Shown here: piece after piece, positions 1 through 7,055 of the stretch
Layout of the letters: every line of letters starts with the position of its first letter
Numbering within the stretch: the stretch's first letter is position 1
Source of the DNA: Comamonadaceae bacterium
Lineage (GTDB): Bacteria > Pseudomonadota > Gammaproteobacteria > Burkholderiales > Burkholderiaceae_C
Direction of reading: 5' to 3'
Assembly: GCA_947464665.1 (NCBI GenBank)
Contig: CANHXV010000071.1
Location: 1-9,508, forward strand
DNA length: 9,508 nt
Program-made: the position numbers and the translations under genes
The notes under the pieces: model-generated
What the model was told of the DNA's origin: nothing
What the model saw: only the letters and a program-made list of their open reading frames with translations
Databases searched by the model: none

Positions 1-844
1 ATTGCGCTACGACGCCGAGTTGTTGCGCATCAATCCAGAGGAGTCACTTCCTGTTCATGTGATTGTTGCGCAGTCCTATCAATCTGACGAAGTGATCATT
101 GAATTGCTGCCCATTCAGCAGCAAACGCGGCAGGACAGAGAAGAGCGGCTGACTGACCAGGCTCAAGCCAACAAAGAGCTCATTAGAAATTTAGCCCATG
201 AGATCAAGAACCCCTTGGGGGGGATTCGCGGTGCCGCGCAACTGCTCGAAATGGAAATGGAGTCCAAGGAGCTGACCGAATACACCCAGGTCATTATTCG
301 GGAAGCCGATCGTTTGCAACTCTTGGTTGATCGGCTGTTGGCGCCGCATCGCCGACCTCACATGGTGGGCGATGTCAATATCCATGAGGTTTGTGAGCGA
401 GTTCGCTCACTGGTTGTGGCTGAGTTTCCAAGAGGTTTGCGGGTCATCAGGGACTACGACACTTCCATTCCCGAGTTCAGAGGCGACGGGGAGCAGCTTA
501 TTCAGGCCGTTTTAAACATCGCTCACAACGCAGCCTTAGCTTTGTCAGATCGAATGACTGAGGGCGATGCCCAACTTACTTTTAAGACGCGCATTACCCG
601 CCAAGTGACCTTTGGCAAGCAGCGGTATCGACTGGCATTGGAATTGCATGTGATAGACAACGGGCCTGGTGTGCCAGACTCAATCAAAGACCGAATTTTC
701 TTCCCGCTGATTTCTGGAAGAGAGGGCGGCTCTGGCTTAGGTCTTACTTTGGCGCAGACCTTTGTTCAGCAGCACCACGGCATGATTGAGTGTGAAAGCG
801 TGCCAGGTCGAACAGATTTCAAAATTTTGATTCCGTTGCCCTGA
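1..844 (+). CDS. ntrB: Nitrogen regulation sensor kinase NtrB (NR(II)), 5' end cut off by the window
   Basis: This is the C-terminal 280 or so residues of the histidine kinase/phosphatase that phosphorylates NtrC under nitrogen limitation and, with PII protein, dephosphorylates it when nitrogen is plentiful. Counting from base 2, the H-box NLAHEIKNPLGG holds the phospho-accepting His66. The N-box LNIAHNAALAL follows at about 171-181, the G1 box DNGPGVP at 219-225, and the G2 box GREGGSGLGL at 239-248, so the dimerisation and ATP-binding domains are complete. The family is usually about 350 residues with the histidine near position 139 in E. coli. Roughly 70 N-terminal residues, most of the PAS sensor domain, therefore lie left of the window. 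The frame is open to base 1, so the first codons are internal and no start is claimed. ntrC follows 44 bases downstream on the same strand, the usual order. Soluble cytoplasmic protein; no membrane segment is seen. Confidence 0.95.
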   Translation, partial: LRYDAELLRINPEESLPVHVIVAQSYQSDEVIIELLPIQQQTRQDREERLTDQAQANKELIRNLAHEIKNPLGGIRGAAQLLEMEMESKELTEYTQVIIREADRLQLLVDRLLAPHRRPHMVGDVNIHEVCERVRSLVVAEFPRGLRVIRDYDTSIPEFRGDGEQLIQAVLNIAHNAALALSDRMTEGDAQLTFKTRITRQVTFGKQRYRLALELHVIDNGPGVPDSIKDRIFFPLISGREGGSGLGLTLAQTFVQQHHGMIECESVPGRTDFKILIPLP

Positions 845-856
845 TCTGATATCAGA
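845..856. repeat. Perfect 12-bp palindrome in the ntrB-ntrC spacer
   Basis: TCTGATATCAGA is identical to its reverse complement and begins on the base after the ntrB stop codon. The flanking bases do not extend the symmetry. It could be an operator half-site pair or coincidence. There is no loop, so it would form only a poor RNA hairpin, and no T-run follows it; it is not a terminator. Confidence 0.4.
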
Positions 857-888
857 CAGTGCATTCCTTTTAGAGAAAGTTAAGTCAC

Positions 889-2394
889 ATGAAGCCTATC
901 TGGATCGTAGACGATGACCAATCCATCCGATTCGTCTTAGAGAAGGCTCTCCTTCGCGAAGGCTTGAGTACTCGCAGTTTTACCAATCCGCGAGAGGTCC
1001 TTGCAGCGCTGGCCATAGAAGACGGCAGTGAAGGTCCTCAAGTCTTGGTCAGTGACATCCGCATGCCAGGTGGATCGGGCTTGGATTTGTTGACGCAAGT
1101 TAAGCAGCAGCTGCCTGCTTTGCCAGTCATCATCATGACGGCCTTTTCTGATTTGGACAGTGCCGTTTCAGCTTTTCAAAATGGCGCTTTTGAATACCTG
1201 CCCAAACCTTTTGACTTGCCCAAGGCCATTGAGCTTATTCGACGCGCTTTGGAAGAAAGTCAGCGCGAGGAAGTGGCCGAGGAGCTCATGGCGGCGACGC
1301 CAGAGATGCTTGGTCAAGCGCCCGCCATGCAGGATGTTTTCAGGGCCATCGGTCGTCTGTCGCAAAGCAATGTGACGGTCATGATCACAGGTGAGTCTGG
1401 CTCTGGCAAAGAGTTGGTTGCGCGTGCTTTGCACAAGCATTCGCCAAGAGCCAATGGCCCTTTTGTGGCGATCAATACGGCGGCTATTCCAAAAGACCTT
1501 TTAGAAAGTGAACTCTTTGGTCATGAACGAGGTGCCTTTACAGGTGCTCAAACATCACGGCGTGGTAGGTTCGAACAAGCCGAAGGTGGCACCCTGTTTT
1601 TGGATGAAATTGGCGACATGCCTTTTGATCTTCAAACACGTTTGTTGCGTGTTTTGTCTGATGGACACTTTTACAGAGTGGGCGGGCACAGTGCGGTGAA
1701 AGCCAACGTGCGAGTCATTGCTGCCACGCACCAAGATTTAGAGCAGCGAGTTAAAGAAGGCGTTTTTCGGGAAGACTTATTTCACCGCCTGAACGTGATT
1801 CGATTGCGCTTGCCGGCCCTGCGCGAGCGTCGAGAAGACGTTCAAGTTTTGACAAAGCACTTCTTATTGCAAAGCGCACAGCAATTGGGTGTTGAGCCCA
1901 AGCGAATTTCAGAGCCAGCCCTTGAAATTTTGGGGCAATTTAATTTCCCCGGTAACGTCCGCCAATTGGAAAACATTTGCCATTGGCTCACGGTGATGGC
2001 GCCAGCCCAAATGATTGAGGCCAAAGATCTGCCTCCGGAAGTTCTGTCGCCCCATCATGCTGTGAATACAAAGCCTCAAAGTGCAATGCCAGAGGGGGAA
2101 GTGGTTCCATTGAGAGAGAGCGTACCTGTTACAGCCGCAAATACCGCATCTGCCGCTTTGGTTAACTTAGGCGTCCATGCAGGTTGGGAGAGCGCATTAG
2201 AGGTGGAAGCTTTACAGCTGCTTGGAACCGATCGCCAAGACGTTTGGGACGTTTTGACCCGAAGATTTGAATCTTTGCTCATTCAAGCAGCACTGGCGAC
2301 CACCCGCGGTCGACGCATCGAAGCGGCGGTCAAGTTGGGCATTGGTCGAAACACCATCACTCGAAAAATTCAAGAACTTCACATTGAAGGCTAA
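889..2394 (+). CDS. ntrC: Nitrogen regulation response regulator NtrC (NR(I)), sigma-54-dependent activator
   Basis: Complete 501-residue enhancer-binding protein that, when phosphorylated by NtrB, oligomerises and remodels sigma-54 RNA polymerase at nitrogen-controlled promoters. The receiver domain (about 3-120) has the acidic pair D9/D10, phospho-acceptor D56, T84 and K106. The AAA+ domain (about 140-385) shows Walker A GESGSGK (168-174), the sigma-54 contact loop GAFTGA (215-220), and Walker B TLFLDE (235-240). A Fis-type helix-turn-helix closes the protein (about 475-497, GRRIEAAVKLGIGRNTITRK). An Ala/Pro/Val-rich linker of about 50-60 residues separates AAA+ from the DNA-binding end and explains the length compared with 469 in E. 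coli. ATG start at 889 is preceded by a weak purine-rich site (AGAGAAAG, about 872-879); translation may be helped by ntrB just upstream. All catalytic motifs are intact. A strong terminator follows the stop. Confidence 0.97.
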   Translation: MKPIWIVDDDQSIRFVLEKALLREGLSTRSFTNPREVLAALAIEDGSEGPQVLVSDIRMPGGSGLDLLTQVKQQLPALPVIIMTAFSDLDSAVSAFQNGAFEYLPKPFDLPKAIELIRRALEESQREEVAEELMAATPEMLGQAPAMQDVFRAIGRLSQSNVTVMITGESGSGKELVARALHKHSPRANGPFVAINTAAIPKDLLESELFGHERGAFTGAQTSRRGRFEQAEGGTLFLDEIGDMPFDLQTRLLRVLSDGHFYRVGGHSAVKANVRVIAATHQDLEQRVKEGVFREDLFHRLNVIRLRLPALRERREDVQVLTKHFLLQSAQQLGVEPKRISEPALEILGQFNFPGNVRQLENICHWLTVMAPAQMIEAKDLPPEVLSPHHAVNTKPQSAMPEGEVVPLRESVPVTAANTASAALVNLGVHAGWESALEVEALQLLGTDRQDVWDVLTRRFESLLIQAALATTRGRRIEAAVKLGIGRNTITRKIQELHIEG

Positions 2395-2401
2395 GCACTG
2401 A

Positions 2402-2430
2402 AAAAAAGACCTTCATTGAAGGTCTTTTTT
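2402..2430. terminator. Symmetrical (bidirectional) intrinsic terminator after ntrC
   Basis: A perfect 13-bp stem has arms 2402-2414 and 2418-2430 with a 3-base ATT loop. The outer six pairs are A-T, so the hairpin carries a T-run on either strand. It starts 7 bases after the ntrC stop and lies 31 bases beyond the end of the convergent lipoprotein gene, so it can serve both. Confidence 0.92.
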
Positions 2431-2461
2431 GAATCAAGAAATGCAACTCTTGCATTCTGTT

Positions 2462-3724
2462 TTATTTTGAGTAAATGATGCCACCCGCGCTGTTCACTGC
2501 GATGTACATGTTTTGAGCGCTTAACAAACTGGTGAGATTGGCCGTGGATTGGCTGGCCTGAGACTTCCAAGTGATGCCATCTAGGCTGCTCACAACAGTG
2601 CCACCAGAACCTATGGCCAAGAACTGATTGGTGGCAGAAAGTGCATTGAAATTGGCCTTGGTATTGGCATTCTGTGCTGTCCAAGAGATGGCATCAGGGC
2701 TGCTCAAAATGGTGCCGTTAGCTCCTACAACAATGAATTGATGGCTGGTTAAATTGTTGGTGAGGCTTGTTATGGAGCCGACTCCTTTGAGATCGGCTGA
2801 GCTGCCTGATTTTTGAGTTGTCCACGTCAAGCCATCGCTGCTGGTCAGGATGGTGCCGCTTGAACCGACGGCAACCCAATTGCCTGCGCTGGTATAAGTG
2901 ATGCCATACAAGTTGGCTGAACTTGGGGCGCTGGTCGCCATTGTCCAAGTGATTTCATCCTTGCTTGTCACAATAGCGCCGTTGTCACCCACTGCAATTG
3001 ATAAACTGCCGTTGGTAGAAATAGCGTTTAAGTTATGAGGCGTTATTTTGGTGGCCTGCTTCCAAGTTTTTGAATCGGCGCTGTACAAGATGGTACCTTC
3101 TGCACCGACTGCAATAAATTTGGCCAACTTATATGCAACTGCATGAAGGTTAACGTTGACAATAGGCGTGGTGGCCGTCCAAGTGTTTAAGTCTGCACTT
3201 CGGTAAATTGTGCCGCTATTGCCAACTGACAAATACGTGTTCTGAACTGTATTCGTAGCGATGTCCACGTAGCTGCCATAAGTCAGCCCTGAAAACGTGC
3301 CAGTGTTCAATGTGCTTGATGATGTCCACTCGGAGCCTGCGAAGCGAGGCGTTGCTGAGACGGAGGGTGTTGCCTCTCCACCAGGGCCGTTGTTGATTCT
3401 GCCCGTCATGAAGAATGAATAGGGCGTACCATTAACAAGGCCACTTACCACAAAAGGGGAAGTCACTTTAAGACGGTATGTTGAGCCCGAAGTGGCCAGC
3501 CAGTTGCTCAAACTCAGGTTGGGGTTATTGGGCGCCGCAAAAATCCAGTACTCAACCCCAGGCGTTTCTTTCCAACTTACAGTCACTTGACTGTCTCCGG
3601 CAACTAAATTCAAACCGCCGGCTGGTGGGGGCGGCGTTGAAGAGGTGGAGTTACCGCCACAGGCTGCCAAAAGCAGGGCCGAAGCCAGGACCAGCAGGTA
3701 AGCGCGAATGGTATGAAAAGACAT
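2462..3724 (-). CDS. Exported lipoprotein with fibronectin-III-like domain and seven propeller-type repeats
   Basis: A 420-residue protein of unknown function. Residues 1-21 form a lipoprotein signal peptide with a hydrophobic core and lipobox LAAC; Cys22 would be lipidated. Gly23 at position +2 fits outer-membrane sorting by the E. coli rule. A low-complexity linker (NSTSSTPPPPAGG) leads to a fibronectin type III-like domain (about 38-127). From about 130 to the end, six repeats of roughly 38-47 residues follow the pattern AVGxxGTIxxSxDxxxW, with tryptophans at 182, 221, 260, 301, 348 and 386. A seventh, incomplete unit (YIAVNSAGGIIYSK) ends the protein. The pattern resembles Asp-box/BNR or Ycf48-like beta-propeller blades. 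ATG at 3724 is chosen because a good AGGAAA site sits 5 bases upstream and the signal peptide begins there; a longer frame to 3757 lacks support. No partner gene is adjacent. A surface-binding or scaffolding role is only a guess; no catalytic motif is seen. Confidence 0.85.
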   Translation of the reverse strand: MSFHTIRAYLLVLASALLLAACGGNSTSSTPPPPAGGLNLVAGDSQVTVSWKETPGVEYWIFAAPNNPNLSLSNWLATSGSTYRLKVTSPFVVSGLVNGTPYSFFMTGRINNGPGGEATPSVSATPRFAGSEWTSSSTLNTGTFSGLTYGSYVDIATNTVQNTYLSVGNSGTIYRSADLNTWTATTPIVNVNLHAVAYKLAKFIAVGAEGTILYSADSKTWKQATKITPHNLNAISTNGSLSIAVGDNGAIVTSKDEITWTMATSAPSSANLYGITYTSAGNWVAVGSSGTILTSSDGLTWTTQKSGSSADLKGVGSITSLTNNLTSHQFIVVGANGTILSSPDAISWTAQNANTKANFNALSATNQFLAIGSGGTVVSSLDGITWKSQASQSTANLTSLLSAQNMYIAVNSAGGIIYSK

Positions 3725-3729
3725 GAAGA

Positions 3730-3735
3730 TTTCCT
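3730..3735 (-). promoter_or_regulatory. Shine-Dalgarno of the lipoprotein gene, deciding its start
   Basis: On the minus strand AGGAAA lies 5 bases before the ATG at 3724-3722. It supports this start over the longer reading frame that would add 11 residues before the signal peptide. Confidence 0.75.
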
Positions 3736-3821
3736 GTACGGAACCGATTAAAAACAAATTCTAAGTGACCAGGCTGAGTATTGTGCCAAAGTGAGAGTTT
3801 ATGCCTTCATGCCTAATGTGT

Positions 3822-3841
3822 TTAACTTTATTCAAGGTTAA
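3822..3841. repeat. Imperfect inverted repeat upstream of the MAPEG gene
   Basis: TTAACTTT and AAGGTTAA form an 8-bp stem with one G-T pair around a 4-base loop, about 45 bases before the MAPEG start, in the spacer between the divergent lipoprotein and MAPEG genes. The AT-rich site might be an operator or part of a promoter. I could not place a good -35/-10 pair for either gene in the spacer, so its role is open. Confidence 0.3.
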
Positions 3842-3885
3842 GATAGCACGGATTGGCAGAGTTGTTTGCAGAAAGAGATCTCAAT

Positions 3886-4266
3886 ATGAATGTAGCAATT
3901 GCCTCTTTGTTGGTGGCAGGCTTGATGCCCATCGTGTGTGCCGGTATTGCAAAGGCTGGTAAGAAGAATTACGACAATCACAATCCGCGCGAGTGGTTGG
4001 CACAACAAACGGGCTACCGAGCCAGGGCCAATGCAGCCCAAGGCAATTGTTTTGAGGCCTTTCCGTTTTATGCCATTGGCATTTTGGTGGCCATGCATGC
4101 GCAAGTTCCGCAGGCTCGCATCGATGTGTATGCCGGTGTTTTCATTGTGGCTCGAGTGGCCTACATTGCTTGCTACGTGATGGACAAAGACAAGCTTCGC
4201 TCACTGGCTTGGTTCATTGGTTTTCTATGTACCCTTGGTTTGTATTCAGCCAGCCTCGGTGCTTAA
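3886..4266 (+). CDS. MAPEG-family small integral membrane protein
   Basis: A 126-residue protein with four hydrophobic segments (about 3-22, 57-75, 82-99 and 106-122), the size and topology of the MAPEG superfamily (membrane-associated proteins in eicosanoid and glutathione metabolism). The family signature lies between segments 1 and 2: RARANAAQGNCFEAFPFY (45-62), with Asn49, Asn54, Glu57 and Pro60 as the recognisable conserved positions. Some family members are glutathione transferases or peroxidases; bacterial short forms are mostly uncharacterised, so no reaction is assigned. ATG at 3886 is preferred because a purine-rich stretch (AGAAAGAG, about 3870-3877) precedes it and the first membrane helix begins at once. 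An upstream TTG at 3853 would add 11 polar residues. The gene stands alone, with a terminator 12 bases after its stop. Confidence 0.88.
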   Translation: MNVAIASLLVAGLMPIVCAGIAKAGKKNYDNHNPREWLAQQTGYRARANAAQGNCFEAFPFYAIGILVAMHAQVPQARIDVYAGVFIVARVAYIACYVMDKDKLRSLAWFIGFLCTLGLYSASLGA

Positions 4267-4278
4267 CACTCTCGCAAC

Positions 4279-4314
4279 AAAGGCGCACTCACTTTCAAGA
4301 GATGCGCCTTTTTT
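4279..4314 (+). terminator. Intrinsic terminator after the MAPEG gene
   Basis: Arms AAAGGCGCA (4279-4287) and TGCGCCTTT (4303-4311) form a 9-bp stem. It can extend by an inner CTC/GAG helix with one bulged A. A run of six T ends at 4314. The plus-strand T-run is good; on the minus strand the run after the stem is short, so it may end the convergent glnS transcript only weakly. Confidence 0.88.
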
Positions 4315-4318
4315 GATT

Positions 4319-6154
4319 TCACTTGCTCCAGGTATCTTTCAGCCCTGTACAGCGATTAAAGACCAGTTTATTGACAGCGTGGTCTGTGCGATCTGCAACA
4401 AAGTAGCCGTGCCTTTCAAATTGAAATTTGGCATCGGGTGCACTTTGAGCCAAAGAAGGCTCGACATAAGCCGTTGTCACTTTCAGGCTTCCAGCGTTAA
4501 AGCTGGCCAAAAAGTCTTTGCCGCCCGCATCGGGATGGGCTTCTGTGAACAAGCGGTCGTACAAGCGAACTTCAGCGGCCACAGCATCGTTTTGTGACAC
4601 CCAGGTCATCACCCCCTTAACCTTCACGCTGTCAGAGCCTGGAGTGCCGCTTTTGGTGTCGGGTATCAGTTTCGCAAGCACCTCGATCACCTTGCCATGG
4701 ACGTCTTTGTTGGCGCCTGTGCATTCAATGACATAGCCATATTTGAGACGAACTTTGTTGCCAGGGAACAAGCGAAAGAAGCCCTTGGGTGGGTTGTCTT
4801 CGTAGTCGCTGCGCTCAATCCAAAGTGATTTTCCAAATTGAAAATGCCGTTGGCCTAATTCTGGATGGTGAGGGTGCACAGGTGCGTGGCAAGGTTCGAG
4901 TGTGCCTGCGCCCATCAATTCATCCCAATTGGTGATGGTGAGTTGAAGGGGTTCGAGCACGGCCATGGCTCGCGCGGCCTTGGGGTCTAAGTCATCGCGC
5001 AAGCAACCCTCTAGGGTGCTGTAGTCAATCCATGAATCACTTTTGGTGACGCCAATACGCTCTGCAAAAAGCTGCAAACTCTCGGGTGTGTAGCCTCGGC
5101 GGCGTAGTCCCACAATGGTGGGCATACGGGGGTCATCCCAACCACTGACTTTGTGCTCAGTGACCAATTGGGCCAGCTTGCGTTTGCTGGTGATCACGTA
5201 GGTCAAGTTGAGTCTGGCAAATTCGTATTGTTTAGGGTTGGGACTTGCAAGAAGCGCTGGTAATGGCGTGCCGTCTGCTTGTGTCTGATTTTCGCTCAAC
5301 CGCGTTAAAAGCCAATCGTAGAAAGGACGCTGATCTTCAAACTCAAGCGTACAAATACTGTGCGTGATTTGCTCCAGTGCGTCTTCAATGGGGTGCGCAA
5401 AGGTGTACATCGGGTAAATGCACCATGTGTCCCCTGTATTGTGGTGCGTGGCTCTTCGAATGCGGTAGATAGCAGGGTCGCGCAGGTTGATGTTGGGCGA
5501 TGCCATGTCAATTTTGGCACGCAGAACGGCCGCGCCATCATCAAGTTGGCCATCGCGCATTTCGCGAAAGCGATTTAAATTTTCTTCACGGGTGCGCAAA
5601 CGGAAAGGACTGTCTTTGCCGGGTGTGTTGAAGTCGCCACGGTTGGCGCGCATGTCATCGGCTGATTGTTCGTCCACGTAAGCCAAGCCAGCTTGAATGA
5701 GAAATTCGGCTGCACGGTACATGAAGTCAAAATAATCGCTGGCTTGGTACAAATGGGTCGTGCCGTGGGCATCCCAATTGAAGCCCAACCACTTCACAGC
5801 GTCCAAAATAGAGTTGACGTATTCGGTATCTTCTTTTTCTGGGTTGGTGTCGTCAAAGCGCATGTGGCAGACACCCCCATAGTCGCGCGCCAAGCCAAAA
5901 TTCAAGCAAATGCTTTTGGCATGCCCAACGTGCAAATAGCCATTGGGCTCAGGGGGGAACCGTGTGCGAATTTTGGCAGGGTCGGGAGTGCCTTTGGCGT
6001 GATGCGAAGCATCGCCAGGAGACCCCGCCCATTTGCGTTGCGCGTAAGTTCCTTGGGTCAGATCGGACTCAATGATCTGACGCAAAAAATTACTCACCTT
6101 GTGGGCGTCCTGTGGGATGTCTGTCGGTTTGACTTTGTCGTTGGCTGTGCTCAT
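4319..6154 (-). CDS. glnS: Glutaminyl-tRNA synthetase (GlnRS)
   Basis: Cytoplasmic class I synthetase that charges tRNA-Gln with glutamine using ATP. The 611-residue product shows the nucleotide-binding motif PPEPNGYLHVGHAKS (67-81; HIGH-type HVGH 75-78), the GlnRS segment FDDTNPEKED (100-109), and CIYPMYTFAHPIEDALE (245-261). The KMSKS-type loop VITSKRK is at 320-326, followed by GWDDPRMPT and LRRRGYTPE. The two beta-barrel anticodon-binding domains run to the C terminus, which ends FNRCTGLKDTWSK much like E. coli (FNRTVGLRDTWAK). It is longer than the 554-residue E. coli enzyme mainly through about 30 extra residues before the HIGH motif (35-62, WAGSPGDASHH region) and a short insert at about 286-302. 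I recall similar additions in Burkholderiales. ATG at 6154 has no visible Shine-Dalgarno (see the adjacent site). Its presence implies direct glutaminylation. The gene is monocistronic as far as can be seen and diverges from uppP. Confidence 0.97.
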   Translation of the reverse strand: MSTANDKVKPTDIPQDAHKVSNFLRQIIESDLTQGTYAQRKWAGSPGDASHHAKGTPDPAKIRTRFPPEPNGYLHVGHAKSICLNFGLARDYGGVCHMRFDDTNPEKEDTEYVNSILDAVKWLGFNWDAHGTTHLYQASDYFDFMYRAAEFLIQAGLAYVDEQSADDMRANRGDFNTPGKDSPFRLRTREENLNRFREMRDGQLDDGAAVLRAKIDMASPNINLRDPAIYRIRRATHHNTGDTWCIYPMYTFAHPIEDALEQITHSICTLEFEDQRPFYDWLLTRLSENQTQADGTPLPALLASPNPKQYEFARLNLTYVITSKRKLAQLVTEHKVSGWDDPRMPTIVGLRRRGYTPESLQLFAERIGVTKSDSWIDYSTLEGCLRDDLDPKAARAMAVLEPLQLTITNWDELMGAGTLEPCHAPVHPHHPELGQRHFQFGKSLWIERSDYEDNPPKGFFRLFPGNKVRLKYGYVIECTGANKDVHGKVIEVLAKLIPDTKSGTPGSDSVKVKGVMTWVSQNDAVAAEVRLYDRLFTEAHPDAGGKDFLASFNAGSLKVTTAYVEPSLAQSAPDAKFQFERHGYFVADRTDHAVNKLVFNRCTGLKDTWSK

Positions 6155-6188
6155 GGCAGGATTTTAGAGCCAGACGGTGCCATGTGAG
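6152..6188 (-). promoter_or_regulatory. glnS start region: candidate promoter and inverted repeat over the start codon
   Basis: On the minus strand a TAAAAT -10-like box (6166-6161) ends 6 bases before the glnS ATG. A 4-of-6 -35-like CTCACA (6188-6183) lies 16 bases further up. If used, transcription would begin at or next to the ATG, giving a leaderless mRNA; no Shine-Dalgarno is visible. The same stretch holds a perfect 7-bp inverted repeat, CATGGCA (6152-6158) and TGCCATG (6178-6184), with 19 bases between, one arm covering the start codon. A transcript from further upstream could fold so as to hide the start. Both readings are inference. Confidence 0.3.
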
Positions 6189-6201
6189 CCTTCTCTGCGG
6201 T

Positions 6202-6225
6202 GATAATTGCGGGGTAACTAAGGAG
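6202..6225 (+). promoter_or_regulatory. Candidate -10 box and Shine-Dalgarno of uppP
   Basis: AAGGAG at 6220-6225 is a near-ideal Shine-Dalgarno 5 bases before GTG at 6231, and it decides that start over the in-frame ATG at 6240, which would be 14 bases away. GATAAT at 6202-6207 is a 5-of-6 match to a -10 box, but no good -35 lies at the right distance, so the promoter part is weak. Confidence 0.5.
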
Positions 6226-6230
6226 TACTG

Positions 6231-7055
6231 GTGGATTTAATGTTGCTCGCCAAAGCCGCTGTCATGGGAGTGGTGGAAGGCTTGACCGAATTTTTGCCCA
6301 TTTCATCGACGGGCCATTTGATTTTGGCGGGTGCTTTGCTTGGTTTTGACGATGATAAAGCCAAGGTTTTTGACATTGCCATTCAAACAGGCGCCATCTT
6401 TGCCGTCATTTTGGTCTATTGGGAAAAAATTCGAGCAACTGCCAAAGCCTTTAGATACCAAGTCGAAGCGCAACGTTTTGTGCTCAATGTGTTCATTGGA
6501 TTTCTGCCCGCTGTCGTCTTGGGTTTGCTCTTCGGTCAATTGATCAAAGAACATTTGTTCACGCCTTGGGTTGTAGCCACCACATTCATTGTGGGTGGCT
6601 TCATTATTTTGTGGGCCGAAAGACGACCCCCCTCAAGTGTCCGAATTCGCACCGTCGAAGACATGAGGGGGCGAGATGCTTTGATGGTCGGCCTGGTTCA
6701 GTGCTTTGCCATGATCCCAGGAACCAGTCGCAGTGGTGCCACCATTATTGGCGGCATGTTATTGGGGTTGTCGCGCAAAGCAGCTACTGATTTTTCATTC
6801 TTCTTGGCCATTCCTACACTCATGGGTGCTGGTGTCTACAGCCTCTACAAAGAACGCGCGCTTTTGTCTGTGGAAGACATTCCCATGTTTGCGACAGGCT
6901 TGGTAGTTTCCTTCTTCAGCGCTTGGATTTGTGTGAGATGGCTATTGAAGTACATCGCCAGCCACAGCTTTGAAATCTTCGCTTGGTACCGCATTGCTTT
7001 TGGCTTGGTGGTACTTGCCACAGCGTGGACAGGCTTGGTCGACTGGGCGCCTTAA
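6231..7055 (+). CDS. uppP: Undecaprenyl-diphosphatase UppP (BacA)
   Basis: Inner-membrane enzyme of 274 residues that removes a phosphate from undecaprenyl diphosphate, recycling the lipid carrier for peptidoglycan and other envelope polymers; extra copies give bacitracin resistance. The first signature, VEGLTEFLPISSTGHLIL (15-32), contains the catalytic-site glutamates E16 and E20, the SST serines and H29. The second, PGTSRSGAT (163-171), contains R167. These match E. coli E17, E21, H30 and R174. Multiple hydrophobic helices span the protein, and the length is typical. The GTG start is chosen from the AAGGAG site 5 bases upstream. The stop lies only 17 bases from the end of the convergent hydrolase gene. 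It diverges from glnS with a 76-base spacer. Nothing suggests transfer or damage. Confidence 0.97.
   Translation: MDLMLLAKAAVMGVVEGLTEFLPISSTGHLILAGALLGFDDDKAKVFDIAIQTGAIFAVILVYWEKIRATAKAFRYQVEAQRFVLNVFIGFLPAVVLGLLFGQLIKEHLFTPWVVATTFIVGGFIILWAERRPPSSVRIRTVEDMRGRDALMVGLVQCFAMIPGTSRSGATIIGGMLLGLSRKAATDFSFFLAIPTLMGAGVYSLYKERALLSVEDIPMFATGLVVSFFSAWICVRWLLKYIASHSFEIFAWYRIAFGLVVLATAWTGLVDWAP

Noticed and set aside
2040..2250. Long NtrC linker as a possible extra domain
   Set aside because: It is low in conserved motifs, Ala/Pro/Val-rich, and linkers of this sort are common in NtrC proteins near 500 residues.
3725..3757. Longer start for the lipoprotein (11 extra residues)
   Set aside because: It would place residues before a textbook signal peptide and pass over the good AGGAAA site that fits the ATG at 3724.
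3765..3790. Sigma-54-like promoter (TTGGCAC) on the minus strand upstream of the lipoprotein, tempting because ntrBC is adjacent
   Set aside because: After the GG of the -24 element, the required GC should follow 10 bases later; here AG is at that position and GC is one base further. Sigma-54 promoters tolerate no such spacing change, so it is likely chance.
3853..3885. TTG start for the MAPEG protein
   Set aside because: It adds a polar stretch before the first membrane helix, while ATG at 3886 has a purine-rich site at the right distance.
5666..6187. 173-codon open frame on the plus strand opposite glnS
   Set aside because: It lies almost wholly within the coding strand of a clear glnS, has no ribosome site or recognisable domain, and reads as an antisense shadow.
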